Of a stretch of 22,666 nucleotides of DNA, positions 13,042 through 21,777 are shown piece by piece. This stretch comes from CBDVAK01 sp965371945. GTDB taxonomy: Bacteria; Pseudomonadota; Gammaproteobacteria; Competibacterales; JAHEDQ01. The position numbers were made by a program, and so were the translations under genes. Each line of letters starts with the position of its first letter. Position 1 is the first letter of the stretch. The notes beneath the pieces were generated by a model, which made no database searches, was not told the origin of the DNA, and worked only from the letters and a program-made list of their open reading frames with translations. The stretch covers positions 1-22,666 of the forward strand of contig CBDVAK010000015.1 in the NCBI GenBank assembly GCA_965371945.1, written 5' to 3'.

Positions 13042-15026
13042 TTCCCGAACTCGGCCATTTCGCCTTGATCCTGGCACTGTGTATGGCGCTGATACAGGCC
13101 GGGCTGCCGCTGGCGGGCACCATCACCGGCAACCGCAACTGGATCGCCGCGGCGCGGCCGGCGGCACAAGCGCAGTTTCTGTTCGTGTTGATCGCCTATC
13201 TCGCGCTGACCTGGGCATTCGTCGGCGACGACTTCAGCGTGCGCTACGCGGCCACCAACTCCAATAGCGCACTGCCTCTGGCCTACAAAATATCGGCCGT
13301 ATGGGGTGGGCATGAGGGCTCGTTGCTGCTGTGGGCACTGATCCTGGGTGGCTGGGCCCTGGCGGTCGCGCTCACCGGGCATCAGCGACCGGCGGCCTTC
13401 ACCGCCCGGGTATTGGCGGTCATGGGGCTGATCAGCATCGGTTTTCTGTTGTTCATGCTGCTGACCTCGAATCCTTTCGAGCGTCTGTTGCCCGCCGCCG
13501 CGGACGGTCGCGACCTCAATCCTCTGCTACAGGACATCGGTCTGGTGCTGCACCCACCGATGCTCTATTTTGGCTATGTCGGCTTCTCGGTTGCCTTCAG
13601 TTTTGCGATTGCCGCGCTGCTCGGTGGAGACCTCAATTCCGACTGGGCGCGCTGGGCCCGCCCGTGGACCACGGTCGCCTGGATATTTCTCACCCTCGGC
13701 ATCACCCTGGGCAGCTGGTGGGCCTACTACGAGCTGGGTTGGGGCGGCTGGTGGTTCTGGGACCCGGTGGAAAACGCCTCATTCATGCCCTGGCTGGTGG
13801 GTACCGCGCTGATCCACTCGCTGGCGGTAACCGACAAGCGCAAGGCCGGTACGAGCTGGACCGTTCTGCTGGCCATCTTTGCGTTTTCGCTGAGCCTGCT
13901 CGGCACCTTCCTGGTACGCTCCGGCGTCATCACCTCGGTCCATGCATTCGCCACCGATCCGGGCCGAGGGGTCTTTATCCTGGTATTTCTCGGCCTGGTG
14001 ATCGGCGGCTCTCTGGGCCTGTACGCCTGGCGTGCGCCTGGGGCCAGTGACACCGGCAGGTTCTCGCTGTTGTCGCGTGAAACCATATTGTTCAGCAACA
14101 GCGTACTGCTGGCGGTCGCCAGCGCCTCGGTACTGCTGGGCACCATCTATCCCTTGATTACCGACGCCTTGGGTGCCGGCAAGATTTCGGTGGGCCCTCC
14201 CTATTTCAACAGCGTGTTCATCCCGCTGATGATACCGGTCGCACTGTTCGTCGGGGTCGGCCCCCTGGTGCGCTGGAAACAGCAACAGTGGCCGCCGCTG
14301 CTGGCACGCCTGTGGCTACCTGCCGCCGCCAGCGTGACGGTTGCGGTGCTGTTCGCGATCACCTTGTCAGGCAACTCCAAAGTGCAGATCGGGCTGGGCG
14401 TGGGTCTGGCTGTCTGGATCGTGCTGGGCATGCTGCAGGATCTGCGCTTTCAGGTCCGCAATCGCGGCTCACTGCTCGCTGGTCTGCGTGGTCTGAGACG
14501 CGGCTACTATGGCATGCTGACCGCACATATCGGGGTTGCGGTGTTTATCATCGGAGTCACCCTGACCTCCAATATGAGCATTGAAAAGGATCTGCGGATT
14601 GCGCCCGGTGAATCAGTGGAAATCGGCGGCTACAGCTTCCTCTTCGAGGGTACTCACGACGTGCGGGGCCCCAACTACGTCGCTCGCAGAGGGACGGTAC
14701 GGGTCACTCAGGAAGGTCGAGTGATAGCGGTATTGAACCCGGAAAAGCGCATCTATCGGGTACAGACTCGACCAATGACCGAGGCGGCCATCGACGCGGG
14801 GTTGACCCGCGATCTCTACGTGGCGCTGGGTGAAACCCTGGAAGACGGCGCCTGGACCATGCGCATCTACTACAAGCCGTTTATACGCTGGCTGTGGCTG
14901 GGAGGAATATTCATGGCGATTGGCGGGTTGCTGGCAGCAACCGACAAACGCTACCGTAGCGCCCGCCGTACCGCCCCCGCGGCATCCGCCGCGGATGCCA
15001 CCGCCGTCGCGGGAGCCTCGTCTTGA
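13038..15026 (+). CDS. ccmF: Cytochrome c heme lyase subunit CcmF
   Basis: The 662-residue multi-helix protein is the core of the heme ligation complex that transfers heme from CcmE to apocytochrome c. It has WGGHEGSLLLW, LHPPMLYFGYVGFSVAFSFA-type helices, the WWD motif WGGWWFWDPVENASFMPWL (about 234-252), LLGTFLVRSGVITSVHAF and TSNMSIEKDLRIAPGE in the large C-terminal periplasmic domain. A final helix is at about 620-640. Length is normal. The start overlaps ccmE by four bases. The next gene is ccmH, not the usual ccmG/dsbE thioredoxin. Confidence 0.97.
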   Translation: MIPELGHFALILALCMALIQAGLPLAGTITGNRNWIAAARPAAQAQFLFVLIAYLALTWAFVGDDFSVRYAATNSNSALPLAYKISAVWGGHEGSLLLWALILGGWALAVALTGHQRPAAFTARVLAVMGLISIGFLLFMLLTSNPFERLLPAAADGRDLNPLLQDIGLVLHPPMLYFGYVGFSVAFSFAIAALLGGDLNSDWARWARPWTTVAWIFLTLGITLGSWWAYYELGWGGWWFWDPVENASFMPWLVGTALIHSLAVTDKRKAGTSWTVLLAIFAFSLSLLGTFLVRSGVITSVHAFATDPGRGVFILVFLGLVIGGSLGLYAWRAPGASDTGRFSLLSRETILFSNSVLLAVASASVLLGTIYPLITDALGAGKISVGPPYFNSVFIPLMIPVALFVGVGPLVRWKQQQWPPLLARLWLPAAASVTVAVLFAITLSGNSKVQIGLGVGLAVWIVLGMLQDLRFQVRNRGSLLAGLRGLRRGYYGMLTAHIGVAVFIIGVTLTSNMSIEKDLRIAPGESVEIGGYSFLFEGTHDVRGPNYVARRGTVRVTQEGRVIAVLNPEKRIYRVQTRPMTEAAIDAGLTRDLYVALGETLEDGAWTMRIYYKPFIRWLWLGGIFMAIGGLLAATDKRYRSARRTAPAASAADATAVAGASS

Positions 15027-15502
15027 TCCGGGGCGAATATCGGTGGCTGCTGCTGGTCATGGCTCTGATCCTGCCGTGGCTGCCGGCTTGGGGGGCAATC
15101 GATTCGTATCAGTTCGAGGACCCGGAGCAGGCAGTGCGTTACCATGAACTGATCCTGGAACTGCGTTGCCTGGTTTGCCAAAACCAATCACTAGCTGACT
15201 CGGACGCCGATCTCGCCAAGGATCTGCGCAACCAGGTCTACGACATGATCCGCGCCGGAAACAGCAACGGCGAGGTAGTCGACTACCTGGTAGCCCGCTA
15301 TGGCGATTTCGTACTCTATCGACCGCCCCTCAAGCCCAGCACCTACCTGCTCTGGATCGGTCCCTTTCTGCTGTTGGCGGTCGGTGCCTTAGTGTTGATC
15401 AGAAACGTGCGCAAACGCGCACTTGCGCCAGTGACCGCGAATATCAACGAACAGAGCTCCGGCACCCATCGCGAGATCACGGAAGACGAGGCCAGCCGTT
15501 GA
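15023..15502 (+). CDS. ccmH: Cytochrome c maturation thiol-disulfide protein CcmH (CcmL type)
   Basis: The 159-residue protein has an N-terminal signal or anchor (about 7-24), then the LRCLVCQNQS redox motif with Cys49 and Cys52, and a single C-terminal membrane helix (about 108-128). It keeps the apocytochrome CxxCH cysteines reduced for heme attachment. No ATG is available before the signal segment; TTG at 15023 overlaps the ccmF stop (TTGA) and has GGGAG eight bases upstream. It has only the CcmH/CcmL N-terminal part; the TPR region is a separate gene, ccmI. It normally receives electrons from CcmG, which is not encoded in this operon. Confidence 0.93.
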   Translation: MIRGEYRWLLLVMALILPWLPAWGAIDSYQFEDPEQAVRYHELILELRCLVCQNQSLADSDADLAKDLRNQVYDMIRAGNSNGEVVDYLVARYGDFVLYRPPLKPSTYLLWIGPFLLLAVGALVLIRNVRKRALAPVTANINEQSSGTHREITEDEASR

Positions 15503-16626
15503 CCACATTCTGGATATTGGCCGGCCTGATGATCGCCGGCGCCGTGATCTTTATGGTGCCCAGTCTGCTGCGCACTCCCCGGACAGGCACCGAAATCCGC
15601 GAGGATCAACCTTCGCCCGTCAGCCGCTATGCCACGGTGCTGAGCGTAGTGGTGTTGGTACCAGTGATCTCCGCGCTGCTCTACTATCGTTTCGGCGCCA
15701 TGGAACAGGTGCTGCTGGATGAACGCCAGCAGACTGCCGGGCCGGTGGCGCACGCAGGCGACGACAAACTGCCACCGGTCGACCTGCTGCTGACGCGGCT
15801 CGAGCAGCGTTTGCAGGAGACCCCGGACGACGGGAGGGGCTGGGGGATACTCGGTCAAAGCTACCTGGCCATCGGACGCTATACCGAGGCACGCGATGCA
15901 TTGGCCAGGGCGCTGGAACTCAACGGCGAACAACCCCAGTTGCTGGCCCGCTACGCGGAGGCCATGGCGCGGGCCAATGACGGCGACATGTCGGGGCGAC
16001 CCACCGAGCTGATCGACAAGGCACTGTCACTGGATCCGGACAACCAGCCAGGTCTGTGGCTGGCCGGTCTCGCGGCATTTCAGCGCGGAGACGGTGCCAC
16101 TACCCTGCGTCACTGGCGCCATCTGATGGCACAGCAGGCGCCAGGCAGCGATGCAGCAAAGTCTTTGCAGCAACACATAGCCCGTGCCGTGGCCGAGTTC
16201 CCCGAAGAGGGAACCGCGATCGCGGATGCTGGGACCGGCGCGGTCACCCCCATCACGCCGCCAACCGTTGGCAGTGACGACAACTCGATCGAGGCCGTGG
16301 TCGAAATCGACCCGACCCTGTTGGCGCAAGCCGAGCCTGACGACACCCTGTTCATCTATGCGCGGGCCATCGACGGCCCCAAAATGCCGCTGGCCATGGC
16401 GCGTCGCAAGGTTTCCGATCTGCCGGTCACGGTGCGCCTCGACAACAGTATGGCGATGATCCCGCAGATGTCGCTATCGGCGTTTCCGCGTGTCGAGATC
16501 GTGGCGCGGGTCTCGAAAGCCGGCTCGGCTACCCCGGTGGCGGGCGATCTGACCGGTACCAGCGACGCATTGGCGGTCGGCCAGGATCGCAGCGCCAGCG
16601 TATTGATTTCCTCAGTCGTGCAGTAA
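15499..16626 (+). CDS. ccmI: Cytochrome c biogenesis TPR protein CcmI
   Basis: The 375-residue protein has two N-terminal membrane helices (about 4-22 and 49-68) separated by a cytoplasmic loop, then TPR-like helices (about 90-215; GWGILGQSYLAIGRYTEARDAL-type repeats) and a C-terminal CycH-type domain (about 265-370) with DDTLFIYARA and SAFPRVEIVARVSKAG. CcmI holds the C-terminal region of apocytochromes for the CcmFH complex. The TTG at 15499 overlaps the ccmH stop (TTGA), matching the preceding junction. It is the last ccm gene; the next frame starts 58 bp further on. Confidence 0.92.
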   Translation: MTTFWILAGLMIAGAVIFMVPSLLRTPRTGTEIREDQPSPVSRYATVLSVVVLVPVISALLYYRFGAMEQVLLDERQQTAGPVAHAGDDKLPPVDLLLTRLEQRLQETPDDGRGWGILGQSYLAIGRYTEARDALARALELNGEQPQLLARYAEAMARANDGDMSGRPTELIDKALSLDPDNQPGLWLAGLAAFQRGDGATTLRHWRHLMAQQAPGSDAAKSLQQHIARAVAEFPEEGTAIADAGTGAVTPITPPTVGSDDNSIEAVVEIDPTLLAQAEPDDTLFIYARAIDGPKMPLAMARRKVSDLPVTVRLDNSMAMIPQMSLSAFPRVEIVARVSKAGSATPVAGDLTGTSDALAVGQDRSASVLISSVVQ

Positions 16627-16684
16627 CGCGGACTGTAGCGAGCCTCGGGCTGGTTCCGGCTGGCAAATCGATCGAGCCGAAACG

Positions 16685-17617
16685 GTGCTGACCGCCGCCA
16701 CATTCAACCTGCGCAATCTGGACGCCAAAGCTCCGGCATCGAGAATCCAGGCAATCGCCCGGATACTCATCCACGAACTACGCGGCCCGCAGATCCTTGC
16801 GCTGCAGGAGATCGCCGTCCCCGCGGCAAACAGCGAGGCTGTCGTTCCCACCGCCGCCACCGCATTGTACCAACGGCTGACCAGCGAAATCAGGCATGCC
16901 GGTGGACCTGAGTACCGGTGGCTGGAGTGTCCTCCGCATGCCGGCCAGGACGGTGGTCAACCAGGGGCCAACATTCGCAGTGGCTTGCTGTATGACCCCG
17001 GTCACCTGCAGCCGATATCCCCGTCACCACAGCAGCAGCCGTCAACCGCGAGACCAGACGCCCGCCACGATACCCACGGAAGCAGCCCGGGAATCGGCCG
17101 GCTGGGTAGCAACGACCCAGCCTTCACCGGTTGCGCCGTGCGCCACTGGCGACCCGGACGCAAGCCCCTGGTGGCATCGTTCAGCACCCAGGGCCCGGTG
17201 GTCACGGTGATTTGCTGCCATCTGAAATCGATGCGCTCCGCCAGCACCCGGGAAAGATCCCATGCCCGCAAACAACGGCACGCCCAAGCCGTCTATATCA
17301 GCAACTTCGTGCAACGCCTGCTGGCCGACGCACCTGGAGCACCCCTGTTGCTGCTTGGCGACATGAACGATACGCCGGGGTCGAAAACGCTGGACATCCT
17401 CAAGGGCGAGAGCCTGTGTAACCTGGTTGAGCGATTGCCGGCCAGGGACCGCTACAGCAGGCGCCACGGTGGCCGCCCGCAAGCGCTGGATCACATTCTG
17501 GTCAACCACCACCTCGCCACGGGCGCCAGTATCCGCATCCCTCATGTCAACACCAACATTGCGCCGGAACTGCAATGCAGCGACCACGACCCGGTAGTGG
17601 CCGAGATCAAGCTGTGA
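16685..17617 (+). CDS. Endonuclease/exonuclease/phosphatase-fold protein
   Basis: The 310-residue EEP-superfamily protein has the metal and catalytic landmarks TFNLRNL with Asn8, LALQEI with Glu42, a substrate-loop segment with IRSGLLYDP, VTVICCHLKSM with a conserved His, LLLLGDMNDTPGS with Asp226 and Asn228, LDHILVN, and CSDHDPVVAEI with Asp300-His301. All core residues of a Mg-dependent phosphoesterase of this fold are visible, so it should be active. The substrate (DNA, RNA, phospholipid or inositol phosphate) is not clear. There is no signal peptide. GTG at 16685 is the start closest to the conserved strand. It may be cotranscribed with ccmI but is unlikely to serve cytochrome maturation. 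Confidence 0.82.
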   Translation: MLTAATFNLRNLDAKAPASRIQAIARILIHELRGPQILALQEIAVPAANSEAVVPTAATALYQRLTSEIRHAGGPEYRWLECPPHAGQDGGQPGANIRSGLLYDPGHLQPISPSPQQQPSTARPDARHDTHGSSPGIGRLGSNDPAFTGCAVRHWRPGRKPLVASFSTQGPVVTVICCHLKSMRSASTRERSHARKQRHAQAVYISNFVQRLLADAPGAPLLLLGDMNDTPGSKTLDILKGESLCNLVERLPARDRYSRRHGGRPQALDHILVNHHLATGASIRIPHVNTNIAPELQCSDHDPVVAEIKL

Positions 17618-17677
17618 GCGACCCTGGTATACCCGCGGTTGGCAGCCATGTCGTGGGTGTATTCCTGGACATTTCCC

Positions 17678-18286
17678 TCAGCCGGAAAATGCCTTTTCGA
17701 TGGCGCGCAGATCCATGGCATCGAGATAGGCTTCCACCGGTTCCTTGCCGGACACGTTGCTGCCCTTGACCGTCACCAGAATTCGGTTGGCAACCAGCAG
17801 GGTGATTTCGACATTGCCGCCCCTGCTCTTGATCATGCCTTTGGTACGACCCTTGCGATATGCTTTGGTACCCTGCTCGCCCTGCATCAGCATGGGGTTG
17901 CCGATCATCATCGACATCGCCGCCAGCATCGGCGAATCGGCGAGGATCTGTACGTGTATCTGCCCGGCGCCCTGCTCGTTGCGATAGTCCCTGCTAACCT
18001 GGGTACCGCCACCGAACATCGCCATACCGCCCCCGGACTGGGCCTGGGGTTCGTCTGCCTGCCATCCCTCGAGGGGCTCGGGCAGCAGCTCCATATACTG
18101 CTCGTTGAGTTTTTCCTGAATCTGCGAAATTGCATACTGCAGCTCCTCGACGGAACCCCGGTAATCCCCTTCACCATAGAGTTGTCTGCCGAGGTCGATC
18201 TGTTCCTCGACCTCGTCGGCCAGGGCCGTGCCGGCAACACTCATACCGGCCACCAGCATCGCTGCCACCACACGGTTTCCAATCAT
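17678..18286 (-). CDS. Secreted protein of unknown function linked to an ABC exporter
   Basis: The 202-residue protein has a clear signal peptide (about 1-23, cleavage ALA-DE). The mature N-terminus has a TPR-like helix pair (RQLYGEGDYRGSVEEL), followed by a Gly/Met-rich segment (SGGGMAMFGGG) and a beta-rich C-terminal half. I do not recognise the family. The ATG has a strong AAGGAG ribosome site. It begins 15 bp after the permease gene stop on the same strand, so it is likely the third gene of the ABC transporter operon. A periplasmic helper of that exporter is possible, but not shown. It converges with the EEP gene across 60 bp with only a weak imperfect stem-loop. Confidence 0.75.
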   Translation of the reverse strand: MIGNRVVAAMLVAGMSVAGTALADEVEEQIDLGRQLYGEGDYRGSVEELQYAISQIQEKLNEQYMELLPEPLEGWQADEPQAQSGGGMAMFGGGTQVSRDYRNEQGAGQIHVQILADSPMLAAMSMMIGNPMLMQGEQGTKAYRKGRTKGMIKSRGGNVEITLLVANRILVTVKGSNVSGKEPVEAYLDAMDLRAIEKAFSG

Positions 18287-18301
18287 CTACTCTCTCCTTC
18301 C

Positions 18302-19075
18302 CTATGTACGTACGCCGACACCACGGCGCAACAACTCCAGGGCGAAAACGAACAACCCGACCGCAAAGATAGTCACGATCGCGTATGCGGTCCACAGACT
18401 GATGTCCGATATCCCCAGGAATCCATATCGAAACGCATTCACCATGTACAGTATCGGGTTGAGCATGGATACCCGCTGCCAGAATTCAGGCAGCAGATGA
18501 ATGGAGTAGAAGACGCCGCCAAGATAGGTCAATGGCGTCAACACGAAGGTGGGGACAATTGAAATATCGTCGAAACTGCCGGCGAACACCCCGTTGATGA
18601 AACCGCCCAGCGAAAACACGACCGCCGACAACAGCACCATGGTAAACAACACCCCGACACTGTGCATCTGTAGTCCGGTGAAATAGATCGACACCAGCGT
18701 GACCACCAGGCCCACCGTCAACCCACGCGCCGTGCCGCCGGCAATGTAGCCGAGCAGAATGATGTAGCTGGGCACCGGCGATACCAGCATTTCCTCGATA
18801 TGACGCTGAAACTTGGAACTGTAAAAAGAAGACACAACATTGGAATATGAGTTGCTGATGACGCTCATCATGATCAGCCCGGGGACGATGAAATCCATGT
18901 AACGGAAACCGTCCATTTCCCCGATCCGTGGGCCAATCAAATTTCCGAAGATGACGAAGTACAGGCTGGTGGTGACCGCAGACGGCAATATCGTCTGCAT
19001 CCATATTCTGGAAAAACGACGTATCTCCTTGACAACAATAGTCTGCAAGGCAATCAACTGCTGTGCTGGCGTCAT
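18302..19075 (-). CDS. yadH: ABC-2 type exporter permease, YadH-like
   Basis: The 257-residue protein has six membrane segments in the ABC-2 permease pattern. Family landmarks include FGNLIGPRIGEMDGFRYMDFIVPGLI-type residues after helix 1, FYSSKFQRHIEEMLVSP, and NPILYMVNAFRYGFLG near the end. This strongly resembles E. coli YadH. Its ATG overlaps the ATPase stop by four bases. With the ATPase it would form an inner-membrane exporter; the substrate is unknown. The start has no rival of equal quality. Confidence 0.9.
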   Translation of the reverse strand: MTPAQQLIALQTIVVKEIRRFSRIWMQTILPSAVTTSLYFVIFGNLIGPRIGEMDGFRYMDFIVPGLIMMSVISNSYSNVVSSFYSSKFQRHIEEMLVSPVPSYIILLGYIAGGTARGLTVGLVVTLVSIYFTGLQMHSVGVLFTMVLLSAVVFSLGGFINGVFAGSFDDISIVPTFVLTPLTYLGGVFYSIHLLPEFWQRVSMLNPILYMVNAFRYGFLGISDISLWTAYAIVTIFAVGLFVFALELLRRGVGVRT

Positions 19076-20004
19076 GCCTCCACCACTGGGGCCGCATCTT
19101 TGTCCACCAGGCGCATAAACAGTTCCTCGAGCCGGTTGCTCTTGTTGCGCATAGACACTACCGACAACCCCTGTGCGCTGAGTCCATCGAACAAGCGATT
19201 CAGGCTTTGTCGCCTGTCGACATCCACCTCGATGCTGTGTGAGTCGATCAACCGCGCCGGATAGCCATCCAGATCAGGGGCCTGCTCCATCGCATCGGCC
19301 AGATCAAGAACGAATGTCTCCACCCGCAGCGTGGTCAGCAACGCCTTCATGCTGGTGTTCTCGACGATCAGGCCGTCATCGATGATGGCGATATTGCGAC
19401 ACAGGCTCTCGGCCTCTTCCAGATAGTGAGTAGTCAGAATGATGGTCGTGCCGCCGGCATTGATCTCGCGCAGGAACGACCACATGGACCGTCTGATCTC
19501 GATATCGACTCCCGCAGTGGGTTCATCGAGGATCAGCAGTCGGGGCCGGTGCACCAGTGCCCTGGCGATCATCAACCTGCGCTTCATGCCGCCTGAGAGA
19601 CTGCGTGCGATCGCGCGACGCTTGTCCCATAACCGCAGCTGCCGGAGCAGCTGTTCGGCCCGCCGAAGCGCCTCACGCCGCTCGATCCCGTAGTATCCGG
19701 CCTGGTTGGCGACGATCTCGACCACCGGCTCGAAAGTATTGAAGTTGAACTCCTGGGGCACCAGCCCCAGAAAGCTCTTGGCGGCCGAGGGTTCGCGCTC
19801 GAGATCATGGCCGAACACCCGAACCCTGCCACTGGTTCTGGTCACCAGCGAGGTGACGATACCGATGACCGTCGACTTGCCGGCGCCATTGGGGCCCAGC
19901 AAGGCAAAAAAATCACCCGGCGCCACCCGCAGATCGATGCCCTTGAGCGCGGTCACGCCACCGGCATAGGTCTTGGTCAGGTTTTCGATCGTCAGTGCAT
20001 CCAT
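19072..20004 (-). CDS. yadG: ABC exporter ATP-binding protein, YadG-like
   Basis: The 310-residue ABC ATPase has Walker A GPNGAGKST (37-45), Q-loop LVPQEFNFNTFEPVVEI, signature LSGGM (136-140), Walker B LLILDEP (156-162) and switch ILTTHYLEEAE. The Q-loop context is distinctive of the YadG subgroup. A C-terminal extension of about 80 residues follows the nucleotide-binding domain. The frame is open upstream to 20214, but homology starts at MDALTIENLTKTYAGG, giving ATG 20004. The stop overlaps the permease ATG (ATGA). It is divergent from the FAD oxidoreductase across 208 bp. Confidence 0.9.
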   Translation of the reverse strand: MDALTIENLTKTYAGGVTALKGIDLRVAPGDFFALLGPNGAGKSTVIGIVTSLVTRTSGRVRVFGHDLEREPSAAKSFLGLVPQEFNFNTFEPVVEIVANQAGYYGIERREALRRAEQLLRQLRLWDKRRAIARSLSGGMKRRLMIARALVHRPRLLILDEPTAGVDIEIRRSMWSFLREINAGGTTIILTTHYLEEAESLCRNIAIIDDGLIVENTSMKALLTTLRVETFVLDLADAMEQAPDLDGYPARLIDSHSIEVDVDRRQSLNRLFDGLSAQGLSVVSMRNKSNRLEELFMRLVDKDAAPVVEA

Positions 20005-20152
20005 GACATTCAACGGCCGCAGGCTTCCGTGGCACCCGCAACGGGCGGCACAGGATAGCAACCTAGAACCGCCGGGTGAAGTCGACGCGATCGAGGCATT
20101 GCTCCCCGGTGACACCCACCACGCGGGTGGCAAGCCCTGCTGGTATGATTCT

Positions 20153-20182
20153 TTGACAAAATTCTGGCGGATCTGCAACGAT
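20153..20182 (+). promoter_or_regulatory. Weak candidate promoter of the FAD oxidoreductase
   Basis: A perfect TTGACA (20153-20158) is followed after 18 bp by a poor AACGAT (20177-20182), 30 bp before the ATG. A better -10 by itself, TATGAT (20143-20148), lacks a -35. A small hairpin CCACC/GGTGG lies just upstream, around 20118-20130. The 208-bp divergent region otherwise shows nothing clear. Confidence 0.25.
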
Positions 20183-20212
20183 CTGCCGTGAGCAACCGGC
20201 TGGACAGCATTC

Positions 20213-21646
20213 ATGGACTCACAAGTTGCTCTGCAACAGATTCGCTCGATACTCGGTCCCCGGGGCTGGATCGATCAGCCGGACGCACTGCAACCCTACC
20301 TGGAAGAACGCCGCGGAAACTACCGCAGTGTGGTCAGCGCGGTGGCGCTGCCGGCAGATACCGGCGCGGTGGCGACGATCGTGCGACTGTGTGCTGAAAG
20401 CGGCATCGCCATCGTCCCTCAAGGAGGCAACACCGGCTTGTGTGGTGGCGCCGTGGCGGACGGCGCCCGCCCTGAATTGCTGGTCAATATGCAGCGCATG
20501 AATCGAATTCGCGAAATAGATCCTGTCAACGATACCCTGACCGCCGAGGCCGGCTGCGTGCTGGCCCATGTTCAGGAGGCGGCTCACGCCGAGGACCGGC
20601 TGTTTCCACTCAGCCTCGGCGCCGAGGGGAGCTGCCAGATCGGCGGCAACCTTTCCACCAACGCCGGCGGGATCAACGTACTGCGCTACGGAAATGCTCG
20701 GGAACTGACGCTGGGTGTGGAAGTGGTCCTCGCCGATGGCCGGGTCTGGAACGGGCTCAACAGACTACGCAAGAACAACACCGGTTATGACCTCAAGGAC
20801 CTGTTCGTGGGCGCGGAGGGTACGCTGGGGATCATCACCGCCGCGGTGGTCAAGCTGTTTCCCCTCCCCCAGCAACGACAAACGGCGCTGATTGCCGTCA
20901 GTACAGCGCAAGACGCCATCGAACTGCTGTCGCACGCGCGCTCGATCGGAGGCGAAAACCTGACCTCCTTCGAACTGATGTCGGCCACAGCAGTCGGGTT
21001 CGCCAGGTCACATATCAATGGTATACGTCCACCATTCGACCCACTGCCTCCCTGGTCCATACTGCTCGAACTGTCTGGCGACCTGGATAGTGAACGACTG
21101 CGGGCACAGGTCGAGCGACTCCTCAGTCTGGCGCTGGAGGCGGGCCTGATCGACGACGCCGCACTGGCCACCAGCGAGACACAATCTTTGGCATTTTGGC
21201 GCATACGTGAGGCCGTCGTCGAGGCGCAACCTTTCGAGGGCGCGAGTATCAAGCACGACGTCTCGGTACCGATTTCAAGTATCCCGAAATTCCTGGCGGC
21301 GGCATCCGCGGCAGTGGAAGCCACCGTTCCCGGCTGCCGCCCCTGTGCGTTCGGCCACCTGGGCGATGGCAATATTCACTACAATATCAGTCAACCACCC
21401 GGCATGAATGCAGAGGACTTCGTGGCACTACGCGGCACATTGAACGACGTGGTCCATGACATCGTCATGGGCATGCAAGGCTCATTCAGCGCGGAGCACG
21501 GTATCGGGCGCCTCAAGATACCGGAAATGCTCCGCTACAAGGCCCCTCTCGAGTTGGAACTGATGCAGAAGGTCAAGTATGCGCTCGACCCCTGCAATGT
21601 GTTCAATCCAGGCAAGGTACTGGGCAAACATTCATTTCAGCCCTGA
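20213..21646 (+). CDS. FAD-binding oxidoreductase, GlcD/D-2-hydroxyglutarate dehydrogenase-like
   Basis: The 477-residue flavoprotein has the VAO/PCMH fold. FAD contacts are in PQGGNTGLCGGA (69-80) and SLGAEGSCQIGGNLSTNAGG (about 134-153). The C-terminal FAD-linked oxidase domain has the metal-binding HLGDGNIHYN (382-391) and SAEHGIGRLK with His429. These match D-2-hydroxyacid dehydrogenases (D2HGDH, GlcD, D-lactate dehydrogenase group). The exact substrate cannot be told. No adjacent iron-sulfur or GlcEF subunit is present, so it probably passes electrons to ETF or quinone by itself. Length is normal and no membrane helix is seen. ATG at 20213 begins MDSQVALQQIRSILG, suitable for the family. 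Confidence 0.9.
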   Translation: MDSQVALQQIRSILGPRGWIDQPDALQPYLEERRGNYRSVVSAVALPADTGAVATIVRLCAESGIAIVPQGGNTGLCGGAVADGARPELLVNMQRMNRIREIDPVNDTLTAEAGCVLAHVQEAAHAEDRLFPLSLGAEGSCQIGGNLSTNAGGINVLRYGNARELTLGVEVVLADGRVWNGLNRLRKNNTGYDLKDLFVGAEGTLGIITAAVVKLFPLPQQRQTALIAVSTAQDAIELLSHARSIGGENLTSFELMSATAVGFARSHINGIRPPFDPLPPWSILLELSGDLDSERLRAQVERLLSLALEAGLIDDAALATSETQSLAFWRIREAVVEAQPFEGASIKHDVSVPISSIPKFLAAASAAVEATVPGCRPCAFGHLGDGNIHYNISQPPGMNAEDFVALRGTLNDVVHDIVMGMQGSFSAEHGIGRLKIPEMLRYKAPLELELMQKVKYALDPCNVFNPGKVLGKHSFQP

Positions 21647-21777
21647 CAGGCTCCGGAACTACGCTAAGCAGGTTTTGCCTCCACCGCCGCATTCCGCCAT
21701 TATCACAGACCTTGAACCCGTCCCGGGTATGAGTGACAGCCCGGGGTACCGATCCTCGACTTGATGGTGGTTTTAGA

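Noticed and set aside
17639..18562. 307-codon plus-strand frame
   Set aside because: It is antisense to the secreted protein with signal peptide and to the permease 3' end; low-complexity His/Gln-rich shadow.
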